Part shown: positions 17,694 to 26,514 of the stretch, piece by piece
How positions within the stretch are numbered: position 1 is the stretch's first letter
Layout: every line of letters begins with the position of its first letter
From: Rhizobium redzepovicii
Lineage (GTDB): Bacteria > Pseudomonadota > Alphaproteobacteria > Rhizobiales > Rhizobiaceae
Assembly (NCBI RefSeq): GCF_019793435.1
Contig: NZ_JAILYH010000004.1
Coordinates: 310,001 to 374,000, forward strand
DNA: 64,000 bases
Reading direction: 5' to 3'
Translations under genes and position numbers: made by a program
The notes under the pieces: model-generated
Databases searched by the model: none
The model's input: only the letters and a program-made list of their open reading frames with translations
What the model was told of the DNA's origin: nothing

Positions 17694-18623
17694 GCGGATC
17701 GCGATCAGCCACAGCGAAACCGTCGCCACTGAAAGCACCGTCGTGATCAGGATCGTCGCCGAGGCGCGCTCCTGCCACACGCCATATTGCTGGCCGATGA
17801 CGAAGACATTGGTCGCCGTCGGCAGCGAGGCGAGCAGCACCGCGGCCTGGATCCACACCGGCTCGAAACCGCCGACGGCAGTCAGCGCCAGGAACACCAC
17901 GATCGGATGTAGGATCAGCTTAGCCGGCACGATATATGAGATTTCGGCCGGGATGCGCTTCAGCGGCCGCAGCGCCAGCGTCACGCCCATGGCAAACAGA
18001 GCGCAGGGCGCGGCCGCCTGGGCGAGGTAATCCACCAGGCGCTGAAACGCCAGCGGCTGGTCGAGATGCAGGGCGGCGACCGCAAAACCTGCCGCCGTCG
18101 ACAGGATGAAGGGATGCAGCGCCACCTTGCGGGCGATATCGGCGACAAGCCGTCCGGCGGAACGCCTGTCGTCGCCGGCCGCCGCCATCAGCGCCGGCGC
18201 CACGATGAAATGCAGCGCGTTCTCGAAACAGATGATCAGCGCCACCGGCACGGCGGCACCTTCACCGAGCGCCAGCAGCGCCAGACCAGGCCCCATATAA
18301 CCGATGTTGCCATAGGCGCCGGCAAAGGACTGGATGGTGCAGTCGGCAAGCGAATTGCGGCGCACGAGGCGGCCGATGACGAACAGCAGCGTGAACACCG
18401 CATAGGTCGCGGCGATATCGGTGACGATGAAATCGATGCGCGTCAGCTCTTCGATCGGCGTGCGCGAGACGAGCTTGAAAAACAAGGCGGGCAGGGCGGC
18501 ATAGATGATGAAGGTGTTCAGCCATCCCAGCGCTTCGGCCGGCTGCTTCGTCGCCTTGGCGGCGGCATAGCCGATGAGGATCAGGCCGAAGAACGGCAGG
18601 AGCAGGCTGAGGATATCGGCCAA
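17661..18623 (-). CDS. AEC-family (auxin efflux carrier-like) transporter
   Basis: Integral membrane protein of 320 residues with about ten hydrophobic segments, belonging to the AEC superfamily of secondary carriers. The N-terminus MADILSLLLPFFGLILIGYA, the GNIGYMGPGLALLAL segment and the C-terminal PTATNVFVIGQQYG motif are typical. Substrates of bacterial members include malate and malonate, but none can be assigned here. The 3' end overlaps the convergent hydroxylase gene by 33 nt. Confidence 0.9.
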   Translation of the reverse strand: MADILSLLLPFFGLILIGYAAAKATKQPAEALGWLNTFIIYAALPALFFKLVSRTPIEELTRIDFIVTDIAATYAVFTLLFVIGRLVRRNSLADCTIQSFAGAYGNIGYMGPGLALLALGEGAAVPVALIICFENALHFIVAPALMAAAGDDRRSAGRLVADIARKVALHPFILSTAAGFAVAALHLDQPLAFQRLVDYLAQAAAPCALFAMGVTLALRPLKRIPAEISYIVPAKLILHPIVVFLALTAVGGFEPVWIQAAVLLASLPTATNVFVIGQQYGVWQERASATILITTVLSVATVSLWLIAIRSGLLPLQLFP

Positions 18624-18727
18624 GAGGTCTTCCAGTGCGCGGGGATCGGCGGGTCAGGATCTGACTTAAGCAATTCCAGCGAAACTGTGTAGCGGTTTGG
18701 TCTCGGGAGTTGTGCAAAACAAATCGA

Positions 18728-18769
18728 TAGAGCGTTTTCGTCATTCGAGGGAAAGACGGAAACGCTCTA
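18728..18769. repeat. 15-bp inverted repeat, rhizobial intergenic hairpin
   Basis: TAGAGCGTTTTCGTC (18728-18742) pairs with GACGGAAACGCTCTA (18755-18769) with one mismatch and a 12-nt loop. It lies between the start of the AEC gene and the stop of the MBL gene, both on the minus strand. It could terminate the MBL transcript. Its GAGC-type ends resemble the element at 41563-41612, suggesting a dispersed repeat. Confidence 0.55.
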
Positions 18770-18810
18770 CAGGCGGGGCGCCTTTTGTTGCAGACCTGAC
18801 CAGAGAGCGG

Positions 18811-19746
18811 TCAGTAATCCCAGAAGACCGGCACCCAGCGGAAGGTTTCGCCCTCAACCGCCACATGGCAGACGGAGGGGAAGGGCAGGTGGGTGGCCAC
18901 CAGTAGTTCGCCGGTCGCCGCCAGTTCCCGCAGGAGAGCGACCCGGACGCGCGCCGCTTCCTCGGGGTCATGCTCGAAGCCGTTATGCCAGTCAGGCTGG
19001 TCGAAGCCGACGGCGAACACCGCGTCGCCGGCGAAGGTCAGCCGGTCGCCGCCGGAGGCCAGGCGAACCACGCTGTGCCCGGGGGTGTGGCCGCCGGTGC
19101 GGCGGGCGACGACGCCTGGCGCCACTTCGCACTCGTCATCGAATAGCCGCAGGTGGCTGCGGTACTCGTTCACGAACCGTTTGGCGGTCGCCCGAAGCGC
19201 ATCCGGGAAGCCCGGCGGCATGCGGGTCCGGGAGAAATCGGGCGCTTCCCAGAACTTCACCTCGGCCGCCGCCAGGTGGATCCTGAGGTCGGGGCGCAGC
19301 CGCTCCTTCACCCCGTCCACGAGAAGCCCGCCGATGTGGTCCATGTGCAAGTGGGTCAACACCACATCGGTCACGGATGCAAGATCGACGCCGGCATCCT
19401 CCAGTCGTTTGATCAACTGCCCGGCCCGCGGCAAGTGCAGGTCCGGGTCGAGGCCGAGCCCGGCATCGAGAAGTATGGTCTGCCCGCCGCTGCGCGCCAC
19501 CACCACGTTTAGTGGCCAATCCAGCGAGTCTTGCGGCAGGAACATGTGGTTCAGCCAGGCTTCACGCACCGCAGGCTCGGCATTGTGCGCCAACATCGTG
19601 GTGGGGAGCGGCAGCACTCCATCGCTGATCACCAGCACCTCGATCTCGCCGATCTGCACTGCGTAGCGCGAGGGAACCAGTTCACCGGGCCCTGGTCCAC
19701 CGGGATGTGAGGTGTCTTCCAGGCTCATATTTGTCGCGAGGCTCAT
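18811..19746 (-). CDS. MBL-fold metallo-hydrolase
   Basis: Metallo-beta-lactamase-fold hydrolase of about 311 residues. The zinc signature is THLHMDHIGG, followed by GGHTPGHS and the metal-bridging FAGDAVF, with a late His in VATHLPFP. The substrate is unknown; lactonases such as AHL-degrading enzymes share this arrangement but cannot be called from the sequence. The ATG at 19746 follows AAGGAGAC. A second in-frame ATG at 19728 lies in a short direct duplication (GCGAGGCTCAT and TGTCTCC/TGTCGCG). Confidence 0.85.
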   Translation of the reverse strand: MSLATNMSLEDTSHPGGPGPGELVPSRYAVQIGEIEVLVISDGVLPLPTTMLAHNAEPAVREAWLNHMFLPQDSLDWPLNVVVARSGGQTILLDAGLGLDPDLHLPRAGQLIKRLEDAGVDLASVTDVVLTHLHMDHIGGLLVDGVKERLRPDLRIHLAAAEVKFWEAPDFSRTRMPPGFPDALRATAKRFVNEYRSHLRLFDDECEVAPGVVARRTGGHTPGHSVVRLASGGDRLTFAGDAVFAVGFDQPDWHNGFEHDPEEAARVRVALLRELAATGELLVATHLPFPSVCHVAVEGETFRWVPVFWDY

Positions 19747-19936
19747 GTTTGTCTCCTTCTGACCGCCGCTTAAACACGGCATCGACGACGCTACATCGAG
19801 GCGTGTTTTCGATCGATTGGGTCGAAGGTAAGGGCGGATGGGTCGAGGGAGAGGGCGGCCTATACCACGGCATAGGTCCTGTCATGCAGGGTACCGGCGT
19901 CGGACAACCGGCGCGGATCGACCGACCGGGCGCGCT

Positions 19937-20686
19937 TCAGCCGATCTGCATCAGGATCGGGAAGGTCTGCTGAAACCAGATCGCCACATCGCTGACCCAC
20001 CCGAACAGGAAGGCGAGGCCGGTCAGCACGAGGAAGACGCCCATCACCTTTTCCACCGTGCCGAGATGGCGGCGGAAGCGCGACAGGAAGCGCATGAAGG
20101 CACCGGAAAAGCCGGCGGCGATCCAGAAGGGGATGGCAAGGCCGAGCGAATAGACGGCGAGCAGCCCGGCCCCGGAGCCGACCGTCTCGCGCGAGGCGGC
20201 GACGCCGAGGATCGCGCCGAGCACCGGGCCGATGCAGGGTGTCCAGCCGAAGGCGAAGGCAAGGCCCATGATATAGGCCCCCGTCAACGTCGCCGGCTTG
20301 CCGCCACCCTGAAAGCGCGCCTCGCGGGCCAGGATGCCGATTCGGAAAAGGCCGAGGAAATTCAGCCCCATGACGATGATGATCAGACCGCCGAGCTTCG
20401 ACAACAGGTCGAGATGCTGGCGAAGCGCCATGCCAATGCTGGAGGCGCCGGCGCCAAGCGCCACGAAGACGGTGGCAAAACCGAGCGTGAAGAGCAGAGC
20501 GGAAAACAACACGCCGCGTCGGACGTCCGGCGAGACGGCAACCGCACCGCCGCCGCGGAACTGCTCGACTGAAATGCCGGCCATATAGCAGAGATAGGGT
20601 GGGACGAGGGGAAGCACGCAGGGCGACAGAAAGGAAAGCGCCCCGGCAATCAGCGCGCTCCACAGGGAAATATCGGCAATCGACAC
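19937..20686 (-). CDS. ccdA: cytochrome c biogenesis / thiol-disulfide transmembrane protein CcdA
   Basis: Six-helix DsbD/CcdA membrane protein that moves electrons from cytoplasmic thioredoxin to periplasmic thiols, for example for cytochrome c maturation. The 249 residues contain the two redox cysteines in the expected places: SPCVLPLVPPYLCYMAG in helix 1 and WTPCIGPVLGAILG in helix 4. The start is a GTG at 20686 with GGAGAG about 7 nt upstream. It stands alone; no thioredoxin-like partner gene is adjacent. Confidence 0.92.
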   Translation of the reverse strand: MSIADISLWSALIAGALSFLSPCVLPLVPPYLCYMAGISVEQFRGGGAVAVSPDVRRGVLFSALLFTLGFATVFVALGAGASSIGMALRQHLDLLSKLGGLIIIVMGLNFLGLFRIGILAREARFQGGGKPATLTGAYIMGLAFAFGWTPCIGPVLGAILGVAASRETVGSGAGLLAVYSLGLAIPFWIAAGFSGAFMRFLSRFRRHLGTVEKVMGVFLVLTGLAFLFGWVSDVAIWFQQTFPILMQIG

Positions 20687-20844
20687 GCATTCTCTCCGGC
20701 TGCAATCTGCATGATGTTCCTAGCTTTGCAGGCCGTGGATTGCCAATCACCTTTTTGCGTTTGGCGAGCCCTGAGCCGCAAATGGGGGGATAGCGGCCTG
20801 TCCGTATCTTGCGATCAGAAGCGACAGGCCGCCACCAGAGAGCG

Positions 20845-21726
20845 CTATTTCAGCGGCAGAAACAATTCCGCAACCGCCTCATGCTCCGGCACCTCCGGAA
20901 AGAAGCTCAGCCGCTGGCAATAGATCGGGAAATCGCGAGTTTCTTCGCCGCTCAGCGGAAGCCAGTCGCGATAGAGATAGAGCGCGGCGGGCTCCAGATT
21001 ATCGGTGTTGCCGACGACGCGCAGCACGGCGCAGCGTCCGCCGGGGATCTCGCCGGCCTTGATCTCATCGCCGTTCGCCGCGATCGGCTGATCGGTCCCG
21101 ACACAAAGGTCCACGCTATAATCTGCAGGCGAGGCGGGACGCCGCTCGGAACGCCAGACGTTGAAGGTCGGATTTGTCCTGGGGTGCAGGCCTGCGGCCG
21201 TGCGCCAGACGATGAACCGTTGGATGGTGGCGCCGAGCGTCGTCGGGTCGCCCCGATGCTCGATGATCGCCACCGGCGTCGGCGGCACATATCGAATCGT
21301 CACGTCGTCAGTGGTAAAATTCTTCTGCATGCGCTTGCTCCTAGCGTTATTGAGAGGCCCGAAGGCCGCAAGCCACGGCTCCCATTCGGGAGACTTCCGG
21401 AACGACGAAGGCGATTGCCCGAACCGTTGCCGAAAGGCGCGGGCGAAGGCATCCGGTGCGTCGTAACCGGCATCCATCGCTATCTCGGTGACGCTTTGCG
21501 CATCCCTGTAGGCCAGCCGGTGCGAAGCGCGCTTCATCCGGGCAAGCTGGACATAGCGATGCACAGACAGACCGAAGGTCGCCGTGAACTGCCGGTGGAG
21601 GTGAAACTTCGAGAATGCCGCAACGCCGCTCACCGTTTCCAGGTCCAGATCGTCGTCCAGGTGGCGGTCTATGTAGTCAAGCACCCGCTGCATCCGGGCA
21701 TGGTAGTTTTGAAGCGCCGCCTTCAT
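20845..21726 (-). CDS. AraC-family regulator with GyrI-like effector domain
   Basis: Transcription regulator of 293 residues. An N-terminal AraC double helix-turn-helix (about residues 10-110; VAAFSKFHLHRQF and IAMDAGYDAPDAFARAFRQRFG) is fused to a C-terminal GyrI-like small-molecule-binding domain (about 135-293; IRYVPPTPVAIIEHRGDP). This architecture occurs in Rob/SoxS-like multidrug-responsive regulators. The ATG at 21726 is preceded by GGAGAA. No obvious target neighbour is present. Confidence 0.9.
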   Translation of the reverse strand: MKAALQNYHARMQRVLDYIDRHLDDDLDLETVSGVAAFSKFHLHRQFTATFGLSVHRYVQLARMKRASHRLAYRDAQSVTEIAMDAGYDAPDAFARAFRQRFGQSPSSFRKSPEWEPWLAAFGPLNNARSKRMQKNFTTDDVTIRYVPPTPVAIIEHRGDPTTLGATIQRFIVWRTAAGLHPRTNPTFNVWRSERRPASPADYSVDLCVGTDQPIAANGDEIKAGEIPGGRCAVLRVVGNTDNLEPAALYLYRDWLPLSGEETRDFPIYCQRLSFFPEVPEHEAVAELFLPLK

Positions 21727-21858
21727 CCGTCTGTTCTCCGTGGCAGCATCAACTAAGCGCAGGCCGGCCTGATGCGCTCGACCGATCTTGCGGTTTTCTC
21801 ACGGGTCGCAGAGCATCGCCAAGGATTCGATGACAAGCTCACCGCCGATTTTCTCGTC

Positions 21859-21908
21859 ATGTGCCTTGCGTCCGCAAGGATGTGCCTTGCGTCCGCAAGA
21901 AATGTGCC
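21859..21908. repeat. 21-bp tandem repeat of a small palindrome
   Basis: Two direct copies of a 21-nt unit, ATGTGCCTTGCGTCCGCAAG plus one base, occupy 21859-21879 and 21880-21900, with a third partial copy (ATGTGCC) after them. Each unit contains the palindrome CTTGCG-TC-CGCAAG. The array lies about 30 nt upstream of the tRNA-Lys promoter and could be a protein-binding site or a replication-slippage product. Confidence 0.7.
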
Positions 21909-21936
21909 GACTGCCGGAAAAAGCTGAATTTTTCGG

Positions 21937-21965
21937 TTGACCGCAATGGGTCGCCTGCCTATGTT
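21937..21965 (+). promoter_or_regulatory. tRNA-Lys promoter
   Basis: TTGACC (21937-21942) and TATGTT (21960-21965) are separated by exactly 17 nt. This leaves about 40 nt to the mature 5' end of the tRNA. The spacing and position fit a sigma70-type stable-RNA promoter. Confidence 0.65.
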
Positions 21966-22004
21966 CCGCCCACTTCCAGCCGGGGTGCTTCACCCGCGGA
22001 GAGG

Positions 22005-22080
22005 GAGAGCGTAGCTCAGCCGGTAGAGCAACTGACTTTTAATCAGTAGGTCTCGGGTTCGAACCCCGACGCTCTCACCA
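22005..22080 (+). tRNA. tRNA-Lys (anticodon TTT)
   Basis: A full cloverleaf can be drawn: acceptor stem GAGAGCG/CGCTCTC, D-arm GCTC...GAGC, anticodon stem ACTGA/TCAGT with loop CTTTTAA (anticodon TTT), and T-loop GGGTTCGAACCCC reading. The CCA end is encoded. No duplicated 3' end that would mark an integrated element was seen downstream within the window. Confidence 0.97.
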
Positions 22081-22221
22081 TAAAATCAATTAGATACTGG
22101 TGTTGCGTGCGGCTTTTGCGACGACCGCAAAGTCGCACGGTCGGTCTAATTGGTCGACCGATTCATGGCGCTGCTGGTCGCCTGGTTCAACCGTGCGGGG
22201 TGGGACACACATAGCCGGTGG

Positions 22222-22449
22222 TCATGAATATCCGCCAAAAGCCAATAGAAGCACGCCAACCGCAATCACAGCCAGGGCCGGCCAATTTTGCGATACGCCC
22301 AGGAACCTGAGGCCCTGGTGCCGCGGTTCCAGTGTGCTGCCGCCTTGCGGCATCTGGCGCGAGTCACTCGGCCTTCGGCTGAGCGTCGACCGAAAGAGAA
22401 AAAGAAGTCCTCCAATTATGAGAGCCGCACCGATCAGGATTGCCCACAT
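22222..22449 (-). CDS. small two-helix membrane protein
   Basis: A 75-residue protein with two hydrophobic segments, WAILIGAALIIGGLLFLF near the N-terminus and WPALAVIAVGVLLLAFGGY at the C-terminus, joined by a basic/polar loop. The start MWAILIG was chosen because GGAGG lies 5 nt upstream; a longer open frame begins at 22470. No family is recognised. It lies downstream of, and antiparallel to, the tRNA gene. Confidence 0.6.
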   Translation of the reverse strand: MWAILIGAALIIGGLLFLFRSTLSRRPSDSRQMPQGGSTLEPRHQGLRFLGVSQNWPALAVIAVGVLLLAFGGYS

Positions 22450-22600
22450 CGTCGCCTCCGCTACGGACAAGGGTGCACGTTAAACTGGATCTGGATCTGA
22501 TTGTTCCCGGGTGACTGCATCTTTCGGGTTGTCCATTTATGGATCGGAACACTTAACCTCCATCCCCGTTCTTCTATTCCAACGATAGGAGGAAATACCC

Positions 22601-22804
22601 ATGGATTGGAACCGTGTTGAAGGTAACTGGAAGCAGATGAAGGGCAAGGTAAAGGAGCAGTGGGGTAAGCTCACTGACGATGACCTTGACGTTATCGCTG
22701 GCAAGCGCGATCAGCTCGAAGGCAAGATCCAGGAGCGCTACGGTTACGAAAAAGACCGTGCGAAGAGAGACATAGACGACTGGTACGGCCGCCAGCCCTG
22801 GTAA
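22601..22804 (+). CDS. CsbD-family stress-response protein
   Basis: A 67-residue hydrophilic protein of the CsbD-like family: MDWNRVEGNWKQMKGKVK, then GKLTDDDLDVIAGKRDQLEG, and a final RDIDDWY segment. AGGAGG lies about 8 nt before the ATG. CsbD-like proteins are general-stress proteins of unknown biochemical role. The gene is followed by another small ORF 180 nt downstream. Confidence 0.93.
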   Translation: MDWNRVEGNWKQMKGKVKEQWGKLTDDDLDVIAGKRDQLEGKIQERYGYEKDRAKRDIDDWYGRQPW

Positions 22805-22982
22805 TCAGAGAGACATCGCCTATCTCAAGCCGCCGGCATTCGCCGGCGGCTTGTGCGCGCCGGTCGCGCCTTCGATGAAGCGCAACCTGGCATGTGAGAA
22901 AAGCGATCATCGACAGACCTCCATTCTCGGAACCAGAAGCGCGCGCAGTGAATTTGAGCACTGAGCAATCCTGGAGATCCCA

Positions 22983-23153
22983 ATGGACAAGACACCGAAA
23001 ACAGCCATCCGCGGAATGATGTTGTACGTACTCGCCCTTCTCGTCTTGGGCGTTCTGGCGGGCGCCGCCTACACGATTTATGGCCATCCCGCCGATCCGT
23101 CCGAGCGACCAGCGGCTGAGACGATTCCGCAAAAAACCGCGGCTCCGCATTGA
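22983..23153 (+). CDS. small single-pass membrane protein
   Basis: A 56-residue ORF beginning MDKTPKTAIRGMMLYVLALL, with one membrane helix (about residues 12-33) and a short proline- and alanine-rich tail outside it. GGAGA precedes the ATG by a normal spacing. No known family is recognised. It follows the csbD-like gene in the same direction. Confidence 0.6.
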   Translation: MDKTPKTAIRGMMLYVLALLVLGVLAGAAYTIYGHPADPSERPAAETIPQKTAAPH

Positions 23154-23457
23154 GGCACATCACACCAACTATTTGATTGATCGCCCCTCGAGAACAAACG
23201 GTGGCCGGGAGAGTGCCTGCCACACGGGCTTCCAACCCGGTCTGGTCGTGTTGAAAAGTCCGGGTTCCACGGCAAGAAGGCAGCAAGCGGCAAGCAACAT
23301 GGCTTTGGAAAGCAGGGCAGAAACCCCTGTCGCAAGTCGTTCCAACCAGTAGGGTCTTTATTTATAGGGAGAATTACCTGCGACACGGAATCAGCCTCCG
23401 CTGAAAGAAGCCGTTGCGGCTTGATGTTTACCCATCGCCGATGGCCTAGGAGCACAT
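23154..23457. other. 304-bp intergenic region without recognised feature
   Basis: It lies between the small membrane ORF (plus) and the stop of the DUF3237 gene (minus). Short open frames on both strands show no ribosome site or family resemblance, and I see no strong dyad or terminator. Confidence 0.6.
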
Positions 23458-23916
23458 CTAGAGAATTTCAAATACGTCATACTCAACGCCGCCCGGACAC
23501 CGTCCGCCCTGCGCAACCGCGACGATTTGGTTGAGCCACGCGTGCCGTGGCGCGGCCGTCTCGAACCAGGGAGTTGTCCGCAGATAATATTCGGAGGCGT
23601 CGACCGCTTCGCCGCGTGCCAGACGCTCATCAACGGCCGCGGTGGAGCGCCTGATGCCGCGATAGGTCATCAAGATCAGATCGCCGTCATCGGCGACGAG
23701 CAGGAGCCTGACATCCTGCTGAAACGTGCCGTCTGCGCGCGCAAGCAGCAGATCGGAGCCAATCAGCGGCGACACCTCGCCCTTCAGGCGCTCGCCCTCA
23801 AAATATCCACCGGAAACGGAAAATATGCGGCGGCCTCCGGCCGGCGTCTGGCCGAGCTCCAGGGCCGGCTGAAGTGTCATGAAAAGTCTGAATAAGGGCC
23901 GAGATTGCAGGGTCAT
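23458..23916 (-). CDS. DUF3237 family protein
   Basis: A 152-residue protein of the DUF3237 beta-barrel family, with PLFRLFMTLQPALELG at the start, VSGGYFEGERLKGEVSP, and the C-terminal AWLNQIVAVAQGGRCPGGVEYDVFEIL. I chose the start at 23916 (MTLQSRPLF) because it gives the usual family length. The open frame continues to 23994 but would run into the divergent LysR promoter region. The biochemical role is unknown. It is divergent from the LysR gene at 24006, which may regulate it. Confidence 0.83.
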   Translation of the reverse strand: MTLQSRPLFRLFMTLQPALELGQTPAGGRRIFSVSGGYFEGERLKGEVSPLIGSDLLLARADGTFQQDVRLLLVADDGDLILMTYRGIRRSTAAVDERLARGEAVDASEYYLRTTPWFETAAPRHAWLNQIVAVAQGGRCPGGVEYDVFEIL

Positions 23917-24005
23917 GTCAGATCGCCTATCGTTGACTTCAACCCTAGCCGCAAGCGCTCTGTCGCCAAAACGCGCTTTGCTTGTGAGCATCACAAGAAA
24001 AACTC

Positions 24006-24881
24006 ATGAAAAGCGAAGAGATTATGCGGCCGCCGTTGGAGTCCTTGCGAATTCTGGAAGCGTGCGTTTCTGTCGGCAGCTTTGCCCGCGCGGCAGAGCG
24101 TTTATGCCTTACCCCAGCGGCAGTCAGCCTGCGTATCCGTACGTTGGAGGCCGACCTTGGCCAGTCGCTGTTCCAGCGCGCCGGGCGCCGCGTTGTCCCG
24201 ACGGCTGCTGCCACTGTTCTGGCGGGCCGAATTCGGACGTCATTGGATGGCATTGCCGGCGCGCTTGATGAGTTCCAGGCGGCCATGCCGCCGCTCCGGC
24301 TGACAGCGCCTCCGACATTCGCCTCGCGTTGGCTCGCACCCCGGCTGTCACGATATCACTCAGGAGGAACATCACCGATCGAGGTCGATGTCTCCGCCGA
24401 TATTCGCGATCCCAGCGCATTTGACGTCGCCATACGGACAGGGCGTGGCGGATGGGAAGGGCTTGACGAGTATCGGCTCGCGCCGGTTGAGGCAACTCCG
24501 ATGCTGGCGCCCTCTCTGCTTGGAACAAGAACCCTGAATAGGCCGAATGAGCTGGCCGATTTCGAGCTTTTGCCGCACCCGGATTGGGATGCCTGGTTCA
24601 GGGGCGCTCAATGCGAGACGCCGCCGGCTCTGCGGTTCGTGATGGTCGACTATCCCACGCACGAACTGGATGCCAGTGCGGCGGTGGCAGGTGTCGGCGT
24701 GGCGCTGTTGTCGCCGTCCTTGTTTCGACCGCTTTTGGAAAAGGGACTGCTGATCGCACCCTTTCAATATGTGTTGACCGGGCCGGCCTGGCATTTCGCG
24801 TTGATGCGCGCCGACGACTCCCGTCTCGCGCCCAGGCAACTCTGCGCATGGCTTTGTGAGCGGGCTCACGAGCCAGCCTGA
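24006..24881 (+). CDS. LysR-family (GcvA-like) transcriptional regulator
   Basis: A LysR regulator of up to 291 residues. It has the helix-turn-helix FARAAERLCLTPAAVSLRIRTLE (about residues 26-48) and a substrate-binding-like effector domain from about residue 95. The GcvA-like layout is suggested by PPLESLRILEACVSVGSFARAA. A second start at 24024 (MRPPLESLR) is equally plausible, with GAAGAG just upstream. It sits between the divergent DUF3237 gene and a co-directional FAD monooxygenase, either of which may be its target. Confidence 0.9.
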   Translation: MKSEEIMRPPLESLRILEACVSVGSFARAAERLCLTPAAVSLRIRTLEADLGQSLFQRAGRRVVPTAAATVLAGRIRTSLDGIAGALDEFQAAMPPLRLTAPPTFASRWLAPRLSRYHSGGTSPIEVDVSADIRDPSAFDVAIRTGRGGWEGLDEYRLAPVEATPMLAPSLLGTRTLNRPNELADFELLPHPDWDAWFRGAQCETPPALRFVMVDYPTHELDASAAVAGVGVALLSPSLFRPLLEKGLLIAPFQYVLTGPAWHFALMRADDSRLAPRQLCAWLCERAHEPA

Positions 24882-24997
24882 TAGGGAACAACCTGCGACA
24901 GGCAAAACCGACAACAGGCCAGCCCGATCGGTTTGGCTTCCCGGTAGCACCTGAACTCCTATATCGCGCCTGGACATCCAAACCGAGGAGTTTGCGG

Positions 24998-26491
24998 ATG
25001 AGAGAACATGCTGTCGTGATTGCCGGAGGAGGGCCGACGGGGCTGATGCTGGCGGGCGAATTGGCCCTGGTAGGTGTCGACGTCGCGATCGTCGAACGCC
25101 GGCCGAACCAGGAAATCGTCGGTTCGCGTGCCGGCGGTCTCAGCGCGCGCACGCTTGAGGTTCTCGATCAGCGCGGCGTGGTCGACCGGTTCCTCGCGGA
25201 AGGGCAGATCGCCCAGGTTACCGGGTTTGCGGTCACGCGGCTCGATATCAGCGATTTTCCGACCCGGCACAATTACGGGCTGGCGCTGCGGCAGAAGCAT
25301 ATCGAGCGCATTCTGGCCGGATGGGTCGGCGAACTGCCGGTGACGATCTATCGTGGCTGCGAGTTGACCGGATTCGTACAGGACGACACCGGCGTCACCG
25401 TCGAACTTTCCGATGATTTCAAGCTCAGGGCAGGCTACCTCGTCGGCTGCGATGGCGGCCGCAGCCTGGTTCGCAAGATCGCCGGCATTGAATTTCCGGG
25501 ATGGGATGCGACCACCAGCAATATTCTCGCTGAGGCCGAGATGGAGGTGGAGCCGCCGCTCGGCGTCCATCGCACAGTGCTCGGCCTGCACGCCTTCGGC
25601 CGCGAGGAATATGAAATTCGCGACGGCAAGGTCGTCTTTGCCAGCGAAGGCCCGGTCAATGTCATGGTGACGGAAAAGAGTGCCGGCGGCACGGCCGAGC
25701 CGACGCTCAGCGATTTCAGGCAAGCCCTGATCGAAACATGCGGCACGGATTATGGAATCCATAGCCTGAGGTGGATTTCCAGGTTCACCGACATGTCGCG
25801 GCAGGCGGAGGCTTATCGCAAGGGCCGCATCTTCCTGGCCGGCGATGCCGCGCATGTGCATTCTCCAGTGGGCGGGCAGGGCCTCAACACCGGCGTGCAG
25901 GATGCCGTCAATCTCGGCTGGAAGCTGGCGCAGGTGGTGAAGGGAATATCGCCGGAAAGCTTGCTCGACAGCTATCACGCCGAGCGCCATCCGGTGGCTG
26001 CCCGCGTGCTGCGCACGACGATGGCGCAGGTCGCCTTGCAACGGACCGATGACCGCAGCGAAGCCTTGCGGGACATCGTCCTGGAACTCCTCGCCATGGA
26101 CGAGCCGCGCAAAAAGATCGCCGCCGAAATGTCCGGACTGGCCATCCATTACGATCTCGGCGAGGGCCACCCGCTGCTCGGCCGCCGCATGCCCGACCTC
26201 GACCTCATCACGCCCGATGGCCCGTTGCGCGTCAATGCGCTGCTCCGAAATGCGCGGGCAGCGCTTCTGAATTTCGGCACACCCAGCAGCCTTGACATCA
26301 CGCCGTGGTCGGCCCGCGTCCAGTTGGTTGAGGCCAGCTATGATGGCGCATGGGAGCTGCCGGCATTGGGCGCGGTCTCTGCCCCAGCCGCAGTGCTGAT
26401 CCGGCCCGACGGCTATGTGGCGTGGGTGGGCGAGGGCAAGCCGGATGGTCTCCACGAGGCGATGACGACCTGGTTCGGACCACCTGGCTAA
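24998..26491 (+). CDS. FAD-dependent aromatic monooxygenase (class A)
   Basis: Flavoprotein hydroxylase of 497 residues. It has the N-terminal GGGPTGLMLAGELAL dinucleotide motif, the VGCDGGRSLVRK (DG) motif and the FLAGDAAHVHSPVGGQGLNTG (GD) segment. A C-terminal thioredoxin-like extension, as in phenol- or polyketide-hydroxylases, is also present. ATG at 24998 with GAGGAG 7 nt upstream. The aromatic substrate is unknown. It is 116 nt downstream of the LysR regulator gene in the same direction. A second monooxygenase of the same class lies at 31765-33279. Confidence 0.88.
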   Translation: MREHAVVIAGGGPTGLMLAGELALVGVDVAIVERRPNQEIVGSRAGGLSARTLEVLDQRGVVDRFLAEGQIAQVTGFAVTRLDISDFPTRHNYGLALRQKHIERILAGWVGELPVTIYRGCELTGFVQDDTGVTVELSDDFKLRAGYLVGCDGGRSLVRKIAGIEFPGWDATTSNILAEAEMEVEPPLGVHRTVLGLHAFGREEYEIRDGKVVFASEGPVNVMVTEKSAGGTAEPTLSDFRQALIETCGTDYGIHSLRWISRFTDMSRQAEAYRKGRIFLAGDAAHVHSPVGGQGLNTGVQDAVNLGWKLAQVVKGISPESLLDSYHAERHPVAARVLRTTMAQVALQRTDDRSEALRDIVLELLAMDEPRKKIAAEMSGLAIHYDLGEGHPLLGRRMPDLDLITPDGPLRVNALLRNARAALLNFGTPSSLDITPWSARVQLVEASYDGAWELPALGAVSAPAAVLIRPDGYVAWVGEGKPDGLHEAMTTWFGPPG

Positions 26492-26514
26492 TGCCGAAAA
26501 GATTGCGGCCTAGT

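Noticed and set aside
19860..20750. 296-codon minus-strand frame over the ccdA region
   Set aside because: Different frame from the CcdA protein; no domain resemblance.
22005..22080. Genomic island boundary at tRNA-Lys
   Set aside because: No repeat of the tRNA 3' end and no integrase was found in the window, so an island is only hinted at by the small-gene stretch and the remnant.
23154..23457. Possible small RNA between the small membrane ORF and DUF3237
   Set aside because: No promoter-plus-terminator pairing could be seen, so nothing was called.
24959..26455. 498-codon minus-strand frame over the FAD monooxygenase
   Set aside because: Antisense to a gene with three flavin motifs and a ribosome site; composition typical of shadows.
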